This document shows positions 16,222 to 24,101 of a stretch of 36,413 bases of DNA, piece after piece; within the stretch, counting starts at the first letter, position 1; the number at the start of each line of letters is the position of its first letter. Position numbers and translations under genes: made by a program. This DNA is from Deltaproteobacteria bacterium (GTDB lineage: Bacteria > Desulfobacterota > DSM-4660 > Desulfatiglandales > HGW-15), in the NCBI GenBank assembly GCA_016932115.1, contig JAFGDM010000106.1:1-36413 (forward strand). Reading direction: 5' to 3'. The notes under the pieces are model-generated. The model did not search any database, had not been told where the DNA came from, and saw only the letters and a list, made by a program, of their open reading frames with translations.

Positions 16222-17343
16222 TCAAAAGCCCGTCATTCCTGCAAGGCCTATAACATGGTCGGCCACGACAAGACCCGCATCCTCGCTTGTCCCAAAATAA
16301 ACCCGACACATCTTGGCTTCTCTCATGCGCTCTTCCATCAAGGGTCGTCGAGAGGGGTCCTTATCTCCCAGGATCTCCAGGCCCTCACAAGTAAGTCTGA
16401 CAGCAGCTCCTGTCGCAAATACCTTGGCGGATGCAGCCGTTTTCTCATAGCTCTTCCCTTGATCCTTCAGCCATGCGGCCTTAAGAACAAAGAGCTTTGC
16501 AGCCTCCAAATCAACGGCCATATCCGCGAACTTCCATTCCATGGTCTGGGATATTGATCCTCGCCCCTGTTTGTTTCCAAAAAAATTCGTTGTCTCCTCC
16601 ATAGAGCTCGCCCCGATTCCGACCGCTATCGCGGCAACAGCCATCCATGCCTCTTGCAACACGGATTGAACAGCAAAATCCGAGTCGTTCTCCATCCCCA
16701 TTAATTCAGCGGCGTCGACCCGAACATTCTCAAAGGCGGCTTCAGCGATACCCGAGAAAAAGATACCCCCCTTTTCGAAAATTTCTCCTCTCTTCAAGCC
16801 GTCCGTCCGATCCAGATCAATAATGATAAAGACCTTCCTTTTGCTCCCTTCAGAAACAACCGACAAAATACCCCATGAAAACCCGCAAGGGAAAAAAGTT
16901 CCCCTTCCTTTTACCCATCCTTCCCCTCCATCCGAGAACCCGGTTACATGATTCCTCCCGGACAGGGCGCTCCCGATCAGGGCGAAGGAACCGCTTCTCC
17001 GCCCTTTTGAACAGGGAAAAAGATATTTTCTTTTTTGCTCCTCACTGCCATATTTCAGAATGGGAAAGCAAAAGAGCGAGTTGTTCCACGCGAGAAAGCC
17101 GCCCACCGAAGCATTCCCCTGTGAGATTTCCATGAGAGCCAAAACATGGCTGATTTCATCTCTTCCTCCGCCCCCGTAATCTTGGGGTATGGTCATCGCC
17201 ATCATCCCATTTTCGGCTAGGATCTTAATGATTTCAGGAAAAGCCCGATCCGCATTGTTACTCCTTGGAACAATCTCCGTTTGCGTCAAGGTACGAGCTG
17301 ATTCCCTGTAGGCCTCATGCTCTGCTGTAAGTGAAAAATTCAG
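16222..17343 (-). CDS. Degenerate acyl-CoA dehydrogenase paralogue, probable CTG start
   Basis: An acyl-CoA dehydrogenase fold that has lost key residues. The N-terminus ([16 protein letters not shown]) and C-terminal half are recognisable, but the FAD/substrate stretch TEPEAGSD is replaced by IGSALSGRN. The catalytic glutamate of the YEGT motif is Phe ([10 protein letters not shown], about residue 350). A nearby Glu in VLQEAWMAV is one position off the alternative base used by isovaleryl-CoA dehydrogenase. No ATG or GTG fits the N-terminus. A CTG at 17343 sits seven bases after a near-perfect GGGAGGTGA site and gives 373 residues, the normal family length; a TTG at 17289 would drop 18 conserved-looking residues and has no good site. 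The frame is intact, so it is probably a functional non-catalytic or altered subunit, not a pseudogene. Confidence 0.7.
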   Translation of the reverse strand: MNFSLTAEHEAYRESARTLTQTEIVPRSNNADRAFPEIIKILAENGMMAMTIPQDYGGGGRDEISHVLALMEISQGNASVGGFLAWNNSLFCFPILKYGSEEQKRKYLFPCSKGRRSGSFALIGSALSGRNHVTGFSDGGEGWVKGRGTFFPCGFSWGILSVVSEGSKRKVFIIIDLDRTDGLKRGEIFEKGGIFFSGIAEAAFENVRVDAAELMGMENDSDFAVQSVLQEAWMAVAAIAVGIGASSMEETTNFFGNKQGRGSISQTMEWKFADMAVDLEAAKLFVLKAAWLKDQGKSYEKTAASAKVFATGAAVRLTCEGLEILGDKDPSRRPLMEERMREAKMCRVYFGTSEDAGLVVADHVIGLAGMTGF

Positions 17344-17372
17344 ATCGGACTCACCTCCCCCGGGGACCGAAA

Positions 17373-18524
17373 TTACATCTTTCCGAGCAGCGCGCTCGCA
17401 ATTGTGTTTTTCTGAATTTCCCGTGTGCCCTCATAGATCTCCATGATCTTGGCGTCCCTATAAAAGCGCTCCACTTCGTATTCAAGCATGTAGCCGTATC
17501 CACCATGAAGCTGGATGGCCTCATCGGCCACTTCCACAGCCACACGACCCGCGTACATCTTGGCAATGGAAGTTAGCTTGGGATCAATGACGCCTTGATC
17601 AAAGTTCCATCCCGATTTATGCACGATGAGTCTTGCGGTCTCGATCTTTGCGATCATGTCCGCAAGCTTGTGCTGAGTGACCTGAAACTCGGCGATCTTT
17701 TTCCCGAACTGGCTTCGCTCTTTTACGTAGGCCAGAGCCCGATCAAAAGCACCTTGCGCAATTCCAAGAGCCTGGGCGGCGATCTCGACGCGGCTTTCAT
17801 CAAAGAACTCCAAGACCTGATAAAAGCCTTTGTTTTCCGTGCCCAACAGGTTGGAAAGGGAAACTTTCACATTGTCGAAGGAAAGCTCGCCTGTAGAGGT
17901 CATCTTAATGCCCATCTTTTCCCCTACGTCCGTTTGGGTGTAGCCCGGTTCTCCTTTCTCGACAATGATGGTTGATTGACCCCGGTAGGTGGGCTTAGCG
18001 TCGAGATCCGTCTGGCATAGGACAATGACAAAGTTCCCGATAGTGCCGTTGGTGATAAAGGTCTTCACTCCGTTGATCACATAATGATTCCCATCCCTCA
18101 AGGCATTTGTGTTCATGGATGTTATGTCGCTGCCGTGATCCGGCTCCGTGAATCCCCCGCTGCTCAAGGCTTCACCCTTGGCGATAGGCAAAAGATATTT
18201 CTCTTTCTGCTCCTCAGTCCCGTGTCTGAGAATGATTTCAGAGGAAAAATCGGCAAGAGTGACGGCAATTCCGATGCTCGAATCCTGACGGCAGAATTCT
18301 TCCGTCACCAGGGCATTTTCAAGGACTCCGTAATCTTGACCGCCGTACTTTTCAGGGAAATGAATTCCAACAAAACCCAATTCACAGGCCTTTTTCCATA
18401 TGGATCTCGGGAATGTGTGGGTCCTTTCGTGTTCCAAGGCCGTTTCTTTATCGAACTCACCTTTTGCAAATTCTCTCGCCGCTTTCTGAATGGCTTCCTG
18501 TTCTTTGCTCAATCTAAAATCCAT
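17373..18524 (-). CDS. Acyl-CoA dehydrogenase
   Basis: A 383-residue FAD enzyme with intact chemistry: GGFTEPDHGSDITSM for FAD and substrate, FITNG, RSQFGKKIAEFQ, HGGYGYMLEYEVERFYRDAK, and the catalytic glutamate at about 365 in IYEGTREIQ. It should oxidise an acyl-CoA to the 2-enoyl-CoA with ETF as acceptor. It differs clearly from the other intact dehydrogenase of the operon (11007-12149), so the two probably handle different substrates, for example branched and straight C4. The ATG has AGAGGT six bases upstream. It begins 14 bases after the enoyl-CoA hydratase stop and ends 29 bases before the degenerate paralogue. Confidence 0.92.
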   Translation of the reverse strand: MDFRLSKEQEAIQKAAREFAKGEFDKETALEHERTHTFPRSIWKKACELGFVGIHFPEKYGGQDYGVLENALVTEEFCRQDSSIGIAVTLADFSSEIILRHGTEEQKEKYLLPIAKGEALSSGGFTEPDHGSDITSMNTNALRDGNHYVINGVKTFITNGTIGNFVIVLCQTDLDAKPTYRGQSTIIVEKGEPGYTQTDVGEKMGIKMTSTGELSFDNVKVSLSNLLGTENKGFYQVLEFFDESRVEIAAQALGIAQGAFDRALAYVKERSQFGKKIAEFQVTQHKLADMIAKIETARLIVHKSGWNFDQGVIDPKLTSIAKMYAGRVAVEVADEAIQLHGGYGYMLEYEVERFYRDAKIMEIYEGTREIQKNTIASALLGKM

Positions 18525-18538
18525 AGCACGACCTCTTC

Positions 18539-19327
18539 TTAGATTAACTCGCCTTCTAATTCCGGCTTTCTCTTCTCAAGAAAAGCTCTCATCCCCTCTT
18601 TCCCATCGGGGCTGGCCATGCACAGACCGAAGGCGTCCGCTTCCATCTGACACCCTCTACGAAGATCCGTATCAAACCCGCGGTCGATGCACTGCTTTAC
18701 GGCTCTTACCGATACCCTTCCCTTCGAAGCGATGAGGTTGGCCGTCTTGAGCGTTTCTTCCCAAAGCTTGTCCGGCGGAAAAACCTTGTTAACAAGACCG
18801 ATCGATTTTGCTTCCTGGGCGCTGATTATGACGCCGGTCAAGCAGAGTTCCTTGGCCGCTCCTTTTCCCACCAGTCTTGACAACCTCTGGGTACCGCCGA
18901 ATCCGGGAATGATGCCGAGGTTGATTTCGGGTTGGCCGAACCTGGCATTCTCGGAAGCGTAAATAAAATCGCAAGCCATCGCCATTTCCGTTCCACCGCC
19001 GAGGGCAAACCCGTTGACTGAGGCAATGACCGGGATGGGAAGGTTTTCGAGGCGAAACCCTAAATCATGGCCTTCGACGGAAAACCGTCGTGCCTCAAGA
19101 GGAGAAAGATTCACCATGTGAGCGATGTCCGCACCGGCAATAAAGGCTTTCTCACCCTCGCCCGTCAATATCAGCACCCTGAGTGAGCCGTCCTTTTCTA
19201 TTTCATCCAGCGCGTCGCCCATCTCGGCCACAACATCGGGGTTGATGGCATTCAACGCCTTGGGCCTGTTGAATTTGATGATCGCCACACTACCCTGCTT
19301 TTCAAAAATGATGGTTTGGTAGCTCAT
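18539..19327 (-). CDS. Enoyl-CoA hydratase (crotonase family)
   Basis: A 262-residue crotonase-fold enzyme that adds water to 2-enoyl-CoA. The oxyanion-hole motif AFIAGADIAHM and both glutamates that activate water are present: GGGTEMAMACD and FGQPEINLGIIPGFGGTQRL. These match short-chain enoyl-CoA hydratases and argue against a non-hydratase member of the superfamily. ATG 19327 is preceded by GGAG six bases away. The frame stays open 68 codons further upstream but those residues are not crotonase-like and overlap the thiolase gene. It lies 17 bases after the thiolase stop and is part of the acyl-CoA operon. Confidence 0.93.
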   Translation of the reverse strand: MSYQTIIFEKQGSVAIIKFNRPKALNAINPDVVAEMGDALDEIEKDGSLRVLILTGEGEKAFIAGADIAHMVNLSPLEARRFSVEGHDLGFRLENLPIPVIASVNGFALGGGTEMAMACDFIYASENARFGQPEINLGIIPGFGGTQRLSRLVGKGAAKELCLTGVIISAQEAKSIGLVNKVFPPDKLWEETLKTANLIASKGRVSVRAVKQCIDRGFDTDLRRGCQMEADAFGLCMASPDGKEGMRAFLEKRKPELEGELI

Positions 19328-19344
19328 GATTCGCTCCTTCCGCT

Positions 19345-20628
19345 TTAAGCTTTTTCCAACACCATGGCCATCCCTTGACCGCCGCCGATGCAAAGAGTCG
19401 CCAAGCCGAGGCCATGGTCCTTCCGGACCATTTCGTTCATGAGAGTCACAAGGATGCGGGCTCCCGTGCATCCGATGGGGTGACCGATGGAAATACCGCT
19501 TCCAAGGAGATTGGTCTTTCCCATATCGCACTTGAGTTCCCTAATGCAGGCAATGGCTTGGGAGGCAAAAGCCTCATTGATTTCAATTGTTCCGAAATCC
19601 GCGACGGCGAGCTTCTCTCGCTCAAGGATCTTTTTCACCGCCGGGATCGGTCCCAGCCCCATATAAGCCGGATCAACCGCGCCGGCGGCATAGGCCCTTA
19701 TTTTCACTATTGGTTTGAGCCCCAAATCCTTGGCCTTCTTGTCGGACATAAGAAGCAGCGCCGCGGCGGCATCATTGATTCCCGATGCATTACCCGCGGT
19801 AACCGTACCGTTCTTTTTGAAGGCCGGAGGAATCTTGGCCATTTTTTCCACACTCGTCTCCATAGGCCTTTCGTCAGTGTCAAACACTAGGGGCTCACCC
19901 TTTTTTTGCGGGATCACCACAGGAATGATCTCATTTTTGAAAAGACCGTCGGCAATGGCCTTTTTCGCCCTTTTGTGGCTCAAGGCCCCCAGTTCATCCT
20001 GTTCCTTTCGTGAGATTCCATACGTTTCAGCGATATTCTCGGCTGTAATCCCCATATGGTAGCCGTAAAAAATTTCGAACAAACCATCAAAAACCATGAG
20101 GTCCACAAAATCTACATTATTCATTCTGGCGCCCCATCGAGCCGCTTGAAGGGCGTAAGGAACGAGGCTCATGTTTTCCATACCTCCTGCCAGCACCACC
20201 TCAGCTTCTCCTGCCCGAATGGATTGGGCCGCAAGAGCAACGGCCTTCATGCCGGAAGCGCAGACCTTATTTATAGTGAAAGCATTGGTCTCTTTACTGA
20301 TACCCGCCCTGATCGCAGCCTGCCTGCCCACATTCTGACCCTGCCCGGCACCGACGACATTGCCCATAATTACCTCGTCCACCTGCAGAGACTGAAGTGA
20401 CTCGGCATAATCATAGGCTTCTTTTTCAAGATCGATCATGCCGGTTTGCTTGAAAGGCTCCGGAGCAAAACGACTCATTTCAGGGGGTACAACCGGTCTG
20501 AAACCTGCCCTTTTCAGCGTCTCTTTTAAGACAAGAGCTCCCAATTGAACCACCGGGGTACCCTTCAAGCTTCCACCAAAAGCTCCAACCGGTGTCCTTG
20601 CACCGGAAACAATAACCACATCCGCCAT
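19345..20628 (-). CDS. Acetyl-CoA acetyltransferase (thiolase) with an internal insertion
   Basis: A thiolase of 427 residues that should cleave acetoacetyl-CoA (or a longer 3-ketoacyl-CoA) with CoA to acetyl-CoA. The nucleophilic cysteine is Cys123 in NKVCASGMKAV; NEAFASQAIA, the histidine of GHPIGCTGARI and the second cysteine in CIGGGQGMAMV are all present. It is about 35 residues longer than usual (about 392), because of an extra segment at about 43-80 (PVVPPEMSRFAPEPFKQTG onward) just before VDEVIMGNV. ATG 20628 has GAAGGGA/GGAG upstream. It is the first gene of the acyl-CoA operon, with a good promoter about 67 bases upstream. Confidence 0.93.
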   Translation of the reverse strand: MADVVIVSGARTPVGAFGGSLKGTPVVQLGALVLKETLKRAGFRPVVPPEMSRFAPEPFKQTGMIDLEKEAYDYAESLQSLQVDEVIMGNVVGAGQGQNVGRQAAIRAGISKETNAFTINKVCASGMKAVALAAQSIRAGEAEVVLAGGMENMSLVPYALQAARWGARMNNVDFVDLMVFDGLFEIFYGYHMGITAENIAETYGISRKEQDELGALSHKRAKKAIADGLFKNEIIPVVIPQKKGEPLVFDTDERPMETSVEKMAKIPPAFKKNGTVTAGNASGINDAAAALLLMSDKKAKDLGLKPIVKIRAYAAGAVDPAYMGLGPIPAVKKILEREKLAVADFGTIEINEAFASQAIACIRELKCDMGKTNLLGSGISIGHPIGCTGARILVTLMNEMVRKDHGLGLATLCIGGGQGMAMVLEKA

Positions 20629-20694
20629 AATCCCTTCTCCTTTTCTCTTTTTGACTGAGCCGTAGGGCTCCAAGCACCGCCATATGTCCTTGGG

Positions 20695-20724
20695 ACTATA
20701 CAAAGGCTCCCCTTTTGAAGTCAA
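20695..20724 (-). promoter_or_regulatory. Sigma-70 promoter of the acyl-CoA operon
   Basis: On the minus strand: TTGACT (20719-20724), 18-base spacer, TATAGT (20695-20700). Each hexamer has one mismatch to consensus. Predicted start near 20689, leader of about 60 bases before the thiolase ATG at 20628. Confidence 0.6.
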
Positions 20725-20792
20725 GGTTTAAAACTCCCGTCAAAGAAGCGAAACATTCCTTGAATCCAAACCTTGCCGTGTAAACCCCTCCC

Positions 20793-20823
20793 AAATCCCA
20801 CAGAGGATAAGGGGGGATTTTTT
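20793..20823 (+). other. Terminator-like hairpin in the divergent promoter region
   Basis: AAATCCC (20793-20799) pairs with GGGATTT (20814-20820), followed by more T. It has the shape of a short intrinsic terminator on the plus strand but lies upstream of the aminotransferase promoter, so it may insulate that gene. Confidence 0.35.
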
Positions 20824-20824
20824 C

Positions 20825-20854
20825 TTGACACCCCGCCTTATCAGCCGCTAAATA
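20825..20854 (+). promoter_or_regulatory. Candidate sigma-70 promoter of the aminotransferase gene
   Basis: TTGACA (20825-20830), 18-base spacer, TAAATA (20849-20854). The -35 is perfect, the -10 weak; TAGAAT at 20853-20858 is better in sequence but 22 bases away. Confidence 0.4.
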
Positions 20855-20904
20855 GAATATTTATCACCCCCTATATAAACCACATCCTTCAAGAGGGTTA
20901 GAAG

Positions 20905-22215
20905 ATGAATCCACTGGCCGTTGAGTTGAATGAGACAATCAGACAAGAGAACATCCATGTTTATGAAATGCTCTCCGAGGTCGGGAAAAACCTTTACTTC
21001 CCAAAAGGAATTTTGACCCAGGGTGCCGAAGCCAAGGAAAAGGCTTACAAGTTCAACGCCACGATTGGGATGGCCACAGAAAAAGGTCGGACCATGTACC
21101 TGCCATCGGTCATGTCCCTTTTAAAGGGGATCGAGCCTGAGGAAGCTTTGACTTATGCGCCCTCCTTCGGCATCACGCCCCTGCGCAAATTATGGAAAGA
21201 AATAATGCTGGAGAAGAATCCTTCTCTTTCGCAATTTCCGATAAGCCTTCCCGTGGTGACCCACGCTTTGACTCACGGGCTCAGCGTTCTTGCGGATTTG
21301 TGGGTGGACCCGGGCGATGTGATCCTTCTCCCCGATAAAAACTGGGGAAATTATAACCTCATTTTTTCCGTGCGACGAGGCGCCAGGATTGTTCAGTACC
21401 CATTCTTTAACGAAGCCTGGGAATTCAACCTGAAGGCTTTTGAAAAGAGCCTGATAGAGCAGGCCCGGGATCGGAACAAGGTGATCGTGCTTCTTAACTT
21501 TCCCAACAACCCGACAGGTTACACCATCACGCCTTCCGAAGCGGAGGGGATTGCAGAAATCGTCACAAGGGCGGCCCAGGGCGGAACCCGAATGCTTGCC
21601 ATAAGCGATGATGCATATTTCGGCTTATTCTATGATCACACCAGCCTGAAGGAGTCCATTTTCTGCAAACTTCTAAACAGGGATCCTAGACTTCTTGCCG
21701 TTAAGGTCGACGGCGCTACCAAGGAGAACTATGTCTGGGGTTTGAGGGTAGGATTTATCACCTACGGCGCATTCCTTGAAAAGAATCACGAACAGGTCTA
21801 TAATGCTCTCGAAAGGAAAACCGGAGGCGCGGTTCGCGGCTCCATCTCCAACGCCTCCCACCTCAGCCAGTCGATCACCCTGCATTCGCTTAGGGCTACA
21901 ACCTATGCGGCCGAAAAAGAAGAAAAGTACCGGATCATGCAGGAACGGGCCGAGGAGGTAAAGCGGGTCTTGGCCGACGACAAATATCGCGATGCCTGGG
22001 ACGCCTATCCCTTTAACTCAGGCTATTTCATGTGCCTGAAACTTAAAGAGGTGGAAGCAGAGCCTTTACGTGTCCATCTCCTCAACAAGTACGGCGTAGG
22101 TCTGATTTCTCTCGGCAAGCATGATTTACGGGTAGCCTTTTCATGCGTCGAAAAAGAGGACACTCAAGAGCTTTTTGACACGATTCTTCAGGGCGTTAAA
22201 GACTTAATGGCCTAA
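20905..22215 (+). CDS. PLP-dependent class I/II aminotransferase
   Basis: A 436-residue fold-type I PLP enzyme. Cofactor residues are visible: the aromatic/Gly segment before NYNLIFSVRRGA, NFPNNPTGYT (Asn that contacts PLP), the Asp of SDDAYFGLFYD, the Schiff-base lysine in DGATKENYVWGLRVGF, and a C-terminal arginine in LRVAFSCVE for the substrate carboxylate. The substrate cannot be told from sequence; an amino acid such as aspartate, alanine or a branched-chain residue is possible. The ATG follows AAGAGGG. A histidine kinase gene begins 14 bases downstream, so the two are probably co-transcribed. It is divergent from the acyl-CoA operon. Confidence 0.88.
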   Translation: MNPLAVELNETIRQENIHVYEMLSEVGKNLYFPKGILTQGAEAKEKAYKFNATIGMATEKGRTMYLPSVMSLLKGIEPEEALTYAPSFGITPLRKLWKEIMLEKNPSLSQFPISLPVVTHALTHGLSVLADLWVDPGDVILLPDKNWGNYNLIFSVRRGARIVQYPFFNEAWEFNLKAFEKSLIEQARDRNKVIVLLNFPNNPTGYTITPSEAEGIAEIVTRAAQGGTRMLAISDDAYFGLFYDHTSLKESIFCKLLNRDPRLLAVKVDGATKENYVWGLRVGFITYGAFLEKNHEQVYNALERKTGGAVRGSISNASHLSQSITLHSLRATTYAAEKEEKYRIMQERAEEVKRVLADDKYRDAWDAYPFNSGYFMCLKLKEVEAEPLRVHLLNKYGVGLISLGKHDLRVAFSCVEKEDTQELFDTILQGVKDLMA

Positions 22216-22229
22216 GAGAGACCACACCC

Positions 22230-24053
22230 ATGTGGGAAATCCCCAACCGTTTCGTACAATCCATTCGAGATCAACCTTGGGCTCAGAACTGCCGGGAACA
22301 GGATTTTTGGAAGTTTCTTCTTGAATGGATCAAGGACGTACTTCTTCCCGAGTTTCTTGTTGAAATATCAGGGCAGGTGGATGAAATTACGGAGATCGAT
22401 CCCGACTGCTCGGACCAAGAGATTCTTTCCATGGCGACTCACCATATGGTGGACTTTCTTGGCGCCGTTTCCGCATCGGTCAGGATATACGATCCTGCAA
22501 CCGAACAAATGCTTTCTTACGGCTCCTACCCGCCGGAGGAGGAATCACGGGAAACCTATATTCCTCTTACGATGACCCTTGCCGGTGAAGTGGTCAGAAC
22601 AGGACGTACGTACCTAGTACCGAATATTCTGTTCGAAGAACTGTACCAAGACAAAGAACGGGTTATGAAGAAAGGCGCTTATTCCGTCATGGCCGTTCCC
22701 ATGTCTTTCCCCCGCTTGTCCCCTTACGAAGCGCATACCATGGGTGTGATTCAGCTCTACTACCAGGAAAAGGACAAGCTTTTCCTGCCTCTTGAAATAA
22801 AAATGGCGGAGCTTATGGCCCGCCGCCTGAGCTTTGTCATGGCCCGAAAGCGAATCCTTTCCCTCTACCGAATCAATGAGAAAAAGGAGACGATCGTTCA
22901 GAAGATCTTCCTGAAGCTTGGGTCGAGAGAAGGGGTTAAAATGAAAGAGGTGTTCAACCGGGTTGTCCCGGAGCTCGCGGACATCATCAGCCTTCAAAGC
23001 TGCGCTCTTTTTGCTGTGACGGAGGACGAAGAAAACGTCTTCCTTGAAGCGGGGTACCCTGATACGAGCGGTTATCACGGCATCGGGAAATCTTTCCCTA
23101 TTGAGAGTGAGCCTGCCTTCAAATTAGTATTGAGGCGGGAAGACTACGAGTCGGACTCTCCTTATGAAATCCTGACCCCGTCCTATATGCTGATTATCGA
23201 TCCATTGAAAAGTCGTTACATTTCAGGAAATATGAAAGCTTTTGCTCGCGATCACAACATCAATTCCATCCTTTACGTGCCCCTCACCGTAGGCGAGGGG
23301 GTTACCCATTTCATGACCTTTGATGCGCGGGAGCAGAGGAAACGCTACACGGAAGGAGAAATCGAAATCTTTGTGTTCCTGGGCCGGGAACTTATGAAAG
23401 CGCAGCGGATGGAGCGCCTGGATGATATTCTACACGATTTCAAAAACCCTGCCATCGCAACAGCAGGCTTCGCCCGCAGACTGAAACGGCTCATCGAGGG
23501 TCAGGAATCCCTTCAGGAAGCCGAAACAATCCGGAAGTATACCGAGATTCTCCTGGTGGAGACAAGCAGGCTTCAAGAAATGGCCTTAAGCATCTACCAG
23601 GTAGGTAAAGAGCAGGTGGTGAACCTCACGAGCATTCTCATCAATCGATTTGATATCAACAGCGAAGCAATAAAGGAAATGCTCAAACAAAACGTCACCG
23701 TCAAGGAAGGGCCCTACCATGATCCCCTCTATGTTCGATGCTATCCCCTGCATTTGGAGCGGATTTTGGATAATCTGCTCAACAATGCCACCAACGCCAT
23801 TCCTCTAAAGGGAGGCACACTTACTGCCAGTACCTTTCTCGATAACGGCTGGGCCTGCGTGGAGATCACCAACACCGGACTGATTCCTGAAGAAGAACGG
23901 CGGCGACTCCTGCAAGGAGAAGGCCGAGGAAGGGGCATCTACATTACCTACCGCATCGTTCGCCTGCTTAGAGGGCAAATCAACATCACCGCTGAGAAGA
24001 ACAGCACCAAGGTAACGGTGAGATTTCCCCTCGCTTCTTCGCCCGATCCTTAA
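22230..24053 (+). CDS. Soluble sensor histidine kinase with two GAF domains
   Basis: A 607-residue kinase with no membrane segment, so a cytoplasmic sensor. Two GAF-type sensory regions (about 60-205 and 235-390) precede the phosphoacceptor H402 in LDDILHDFKNP. The HATPase domain has an N box (LERILDNLLNNATNAI, about 508-523), a G1 box where the usual Asp is Asn (VEITNTG, 535-541), and a G2 box (GEGRGRGIYITYRIV, about 563-577). No receiver domain and no response regulator gene are nearby, so it is an orphan kinase whose partner is elsewhere. It lies 14 bases after the aminotransferase gene, which suggests the pair respond to or control the same metabolite; this is inference. It ends 48 bases from the convergent pbp1A gene. 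Confidence 0.88.
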   Translation: MWEIPNRFVQSIRDQPWAQNCREQDFWKFLLEWIKDVLLPEFLVEISGQVDEITEIDPDCSDQEILSMATHHMVDFLGAVSASVRIYDPATEQMLSYGSYPPEEESRETYIPLTMTLAGEVVRTGRTYLVPNILFEELYQDKERVMKKGAYSVMAVPMSFPRLSPYEAHTMGVIQLYYQEKDKLFLPLEIKMAELMARRLSFVMARKRILSLYRINEKKETIVQKIFLKLGSREGVKMKEVFNRVVPELADIISLQSCALFAVTEDEENVFLEAGYPDTSGYHGIGKSFPIESEPAFKLVLRREDYESDSPYEILTPSYMLIIDPLKSRYISGNMKAFARDHNINSILYVPLTVGEGVTHFMTFDAREQRKRYTEGEIEIFVFLGRELMKAQRMERLDDILHDFKNPAIATAGFARRLKRLIEGQESLQEAETIRKYTEILLVETSRLQEMALSIYQVGKEQVVNLTSILINRFDINSEAIKEMLKQNVTVKEGPYHDPLYVRCYPLHLERILDNLLNNATNAIPLKGGTLTASTFLDNGWACVEITNTGLIPEEERRRLLQGEGRGRGIYITYRIVRLLRGQINITAEKNSTKVTVRFPLASSPDP

Positions 24054-24101
24054 AATGGGCAATAATAAGGAAGCAGTAATGGATCCGTAGGCCGGTTCCG
24101 C

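Noticed and set aside
24054-24101. Possible bidirectional terminator between the histidine kinase and pbp1A
   Set aside because: CAATAA/TTATTG and GGAA/TTCC can pair, but the stem is interrupted, the loop is large and there is no T-run.
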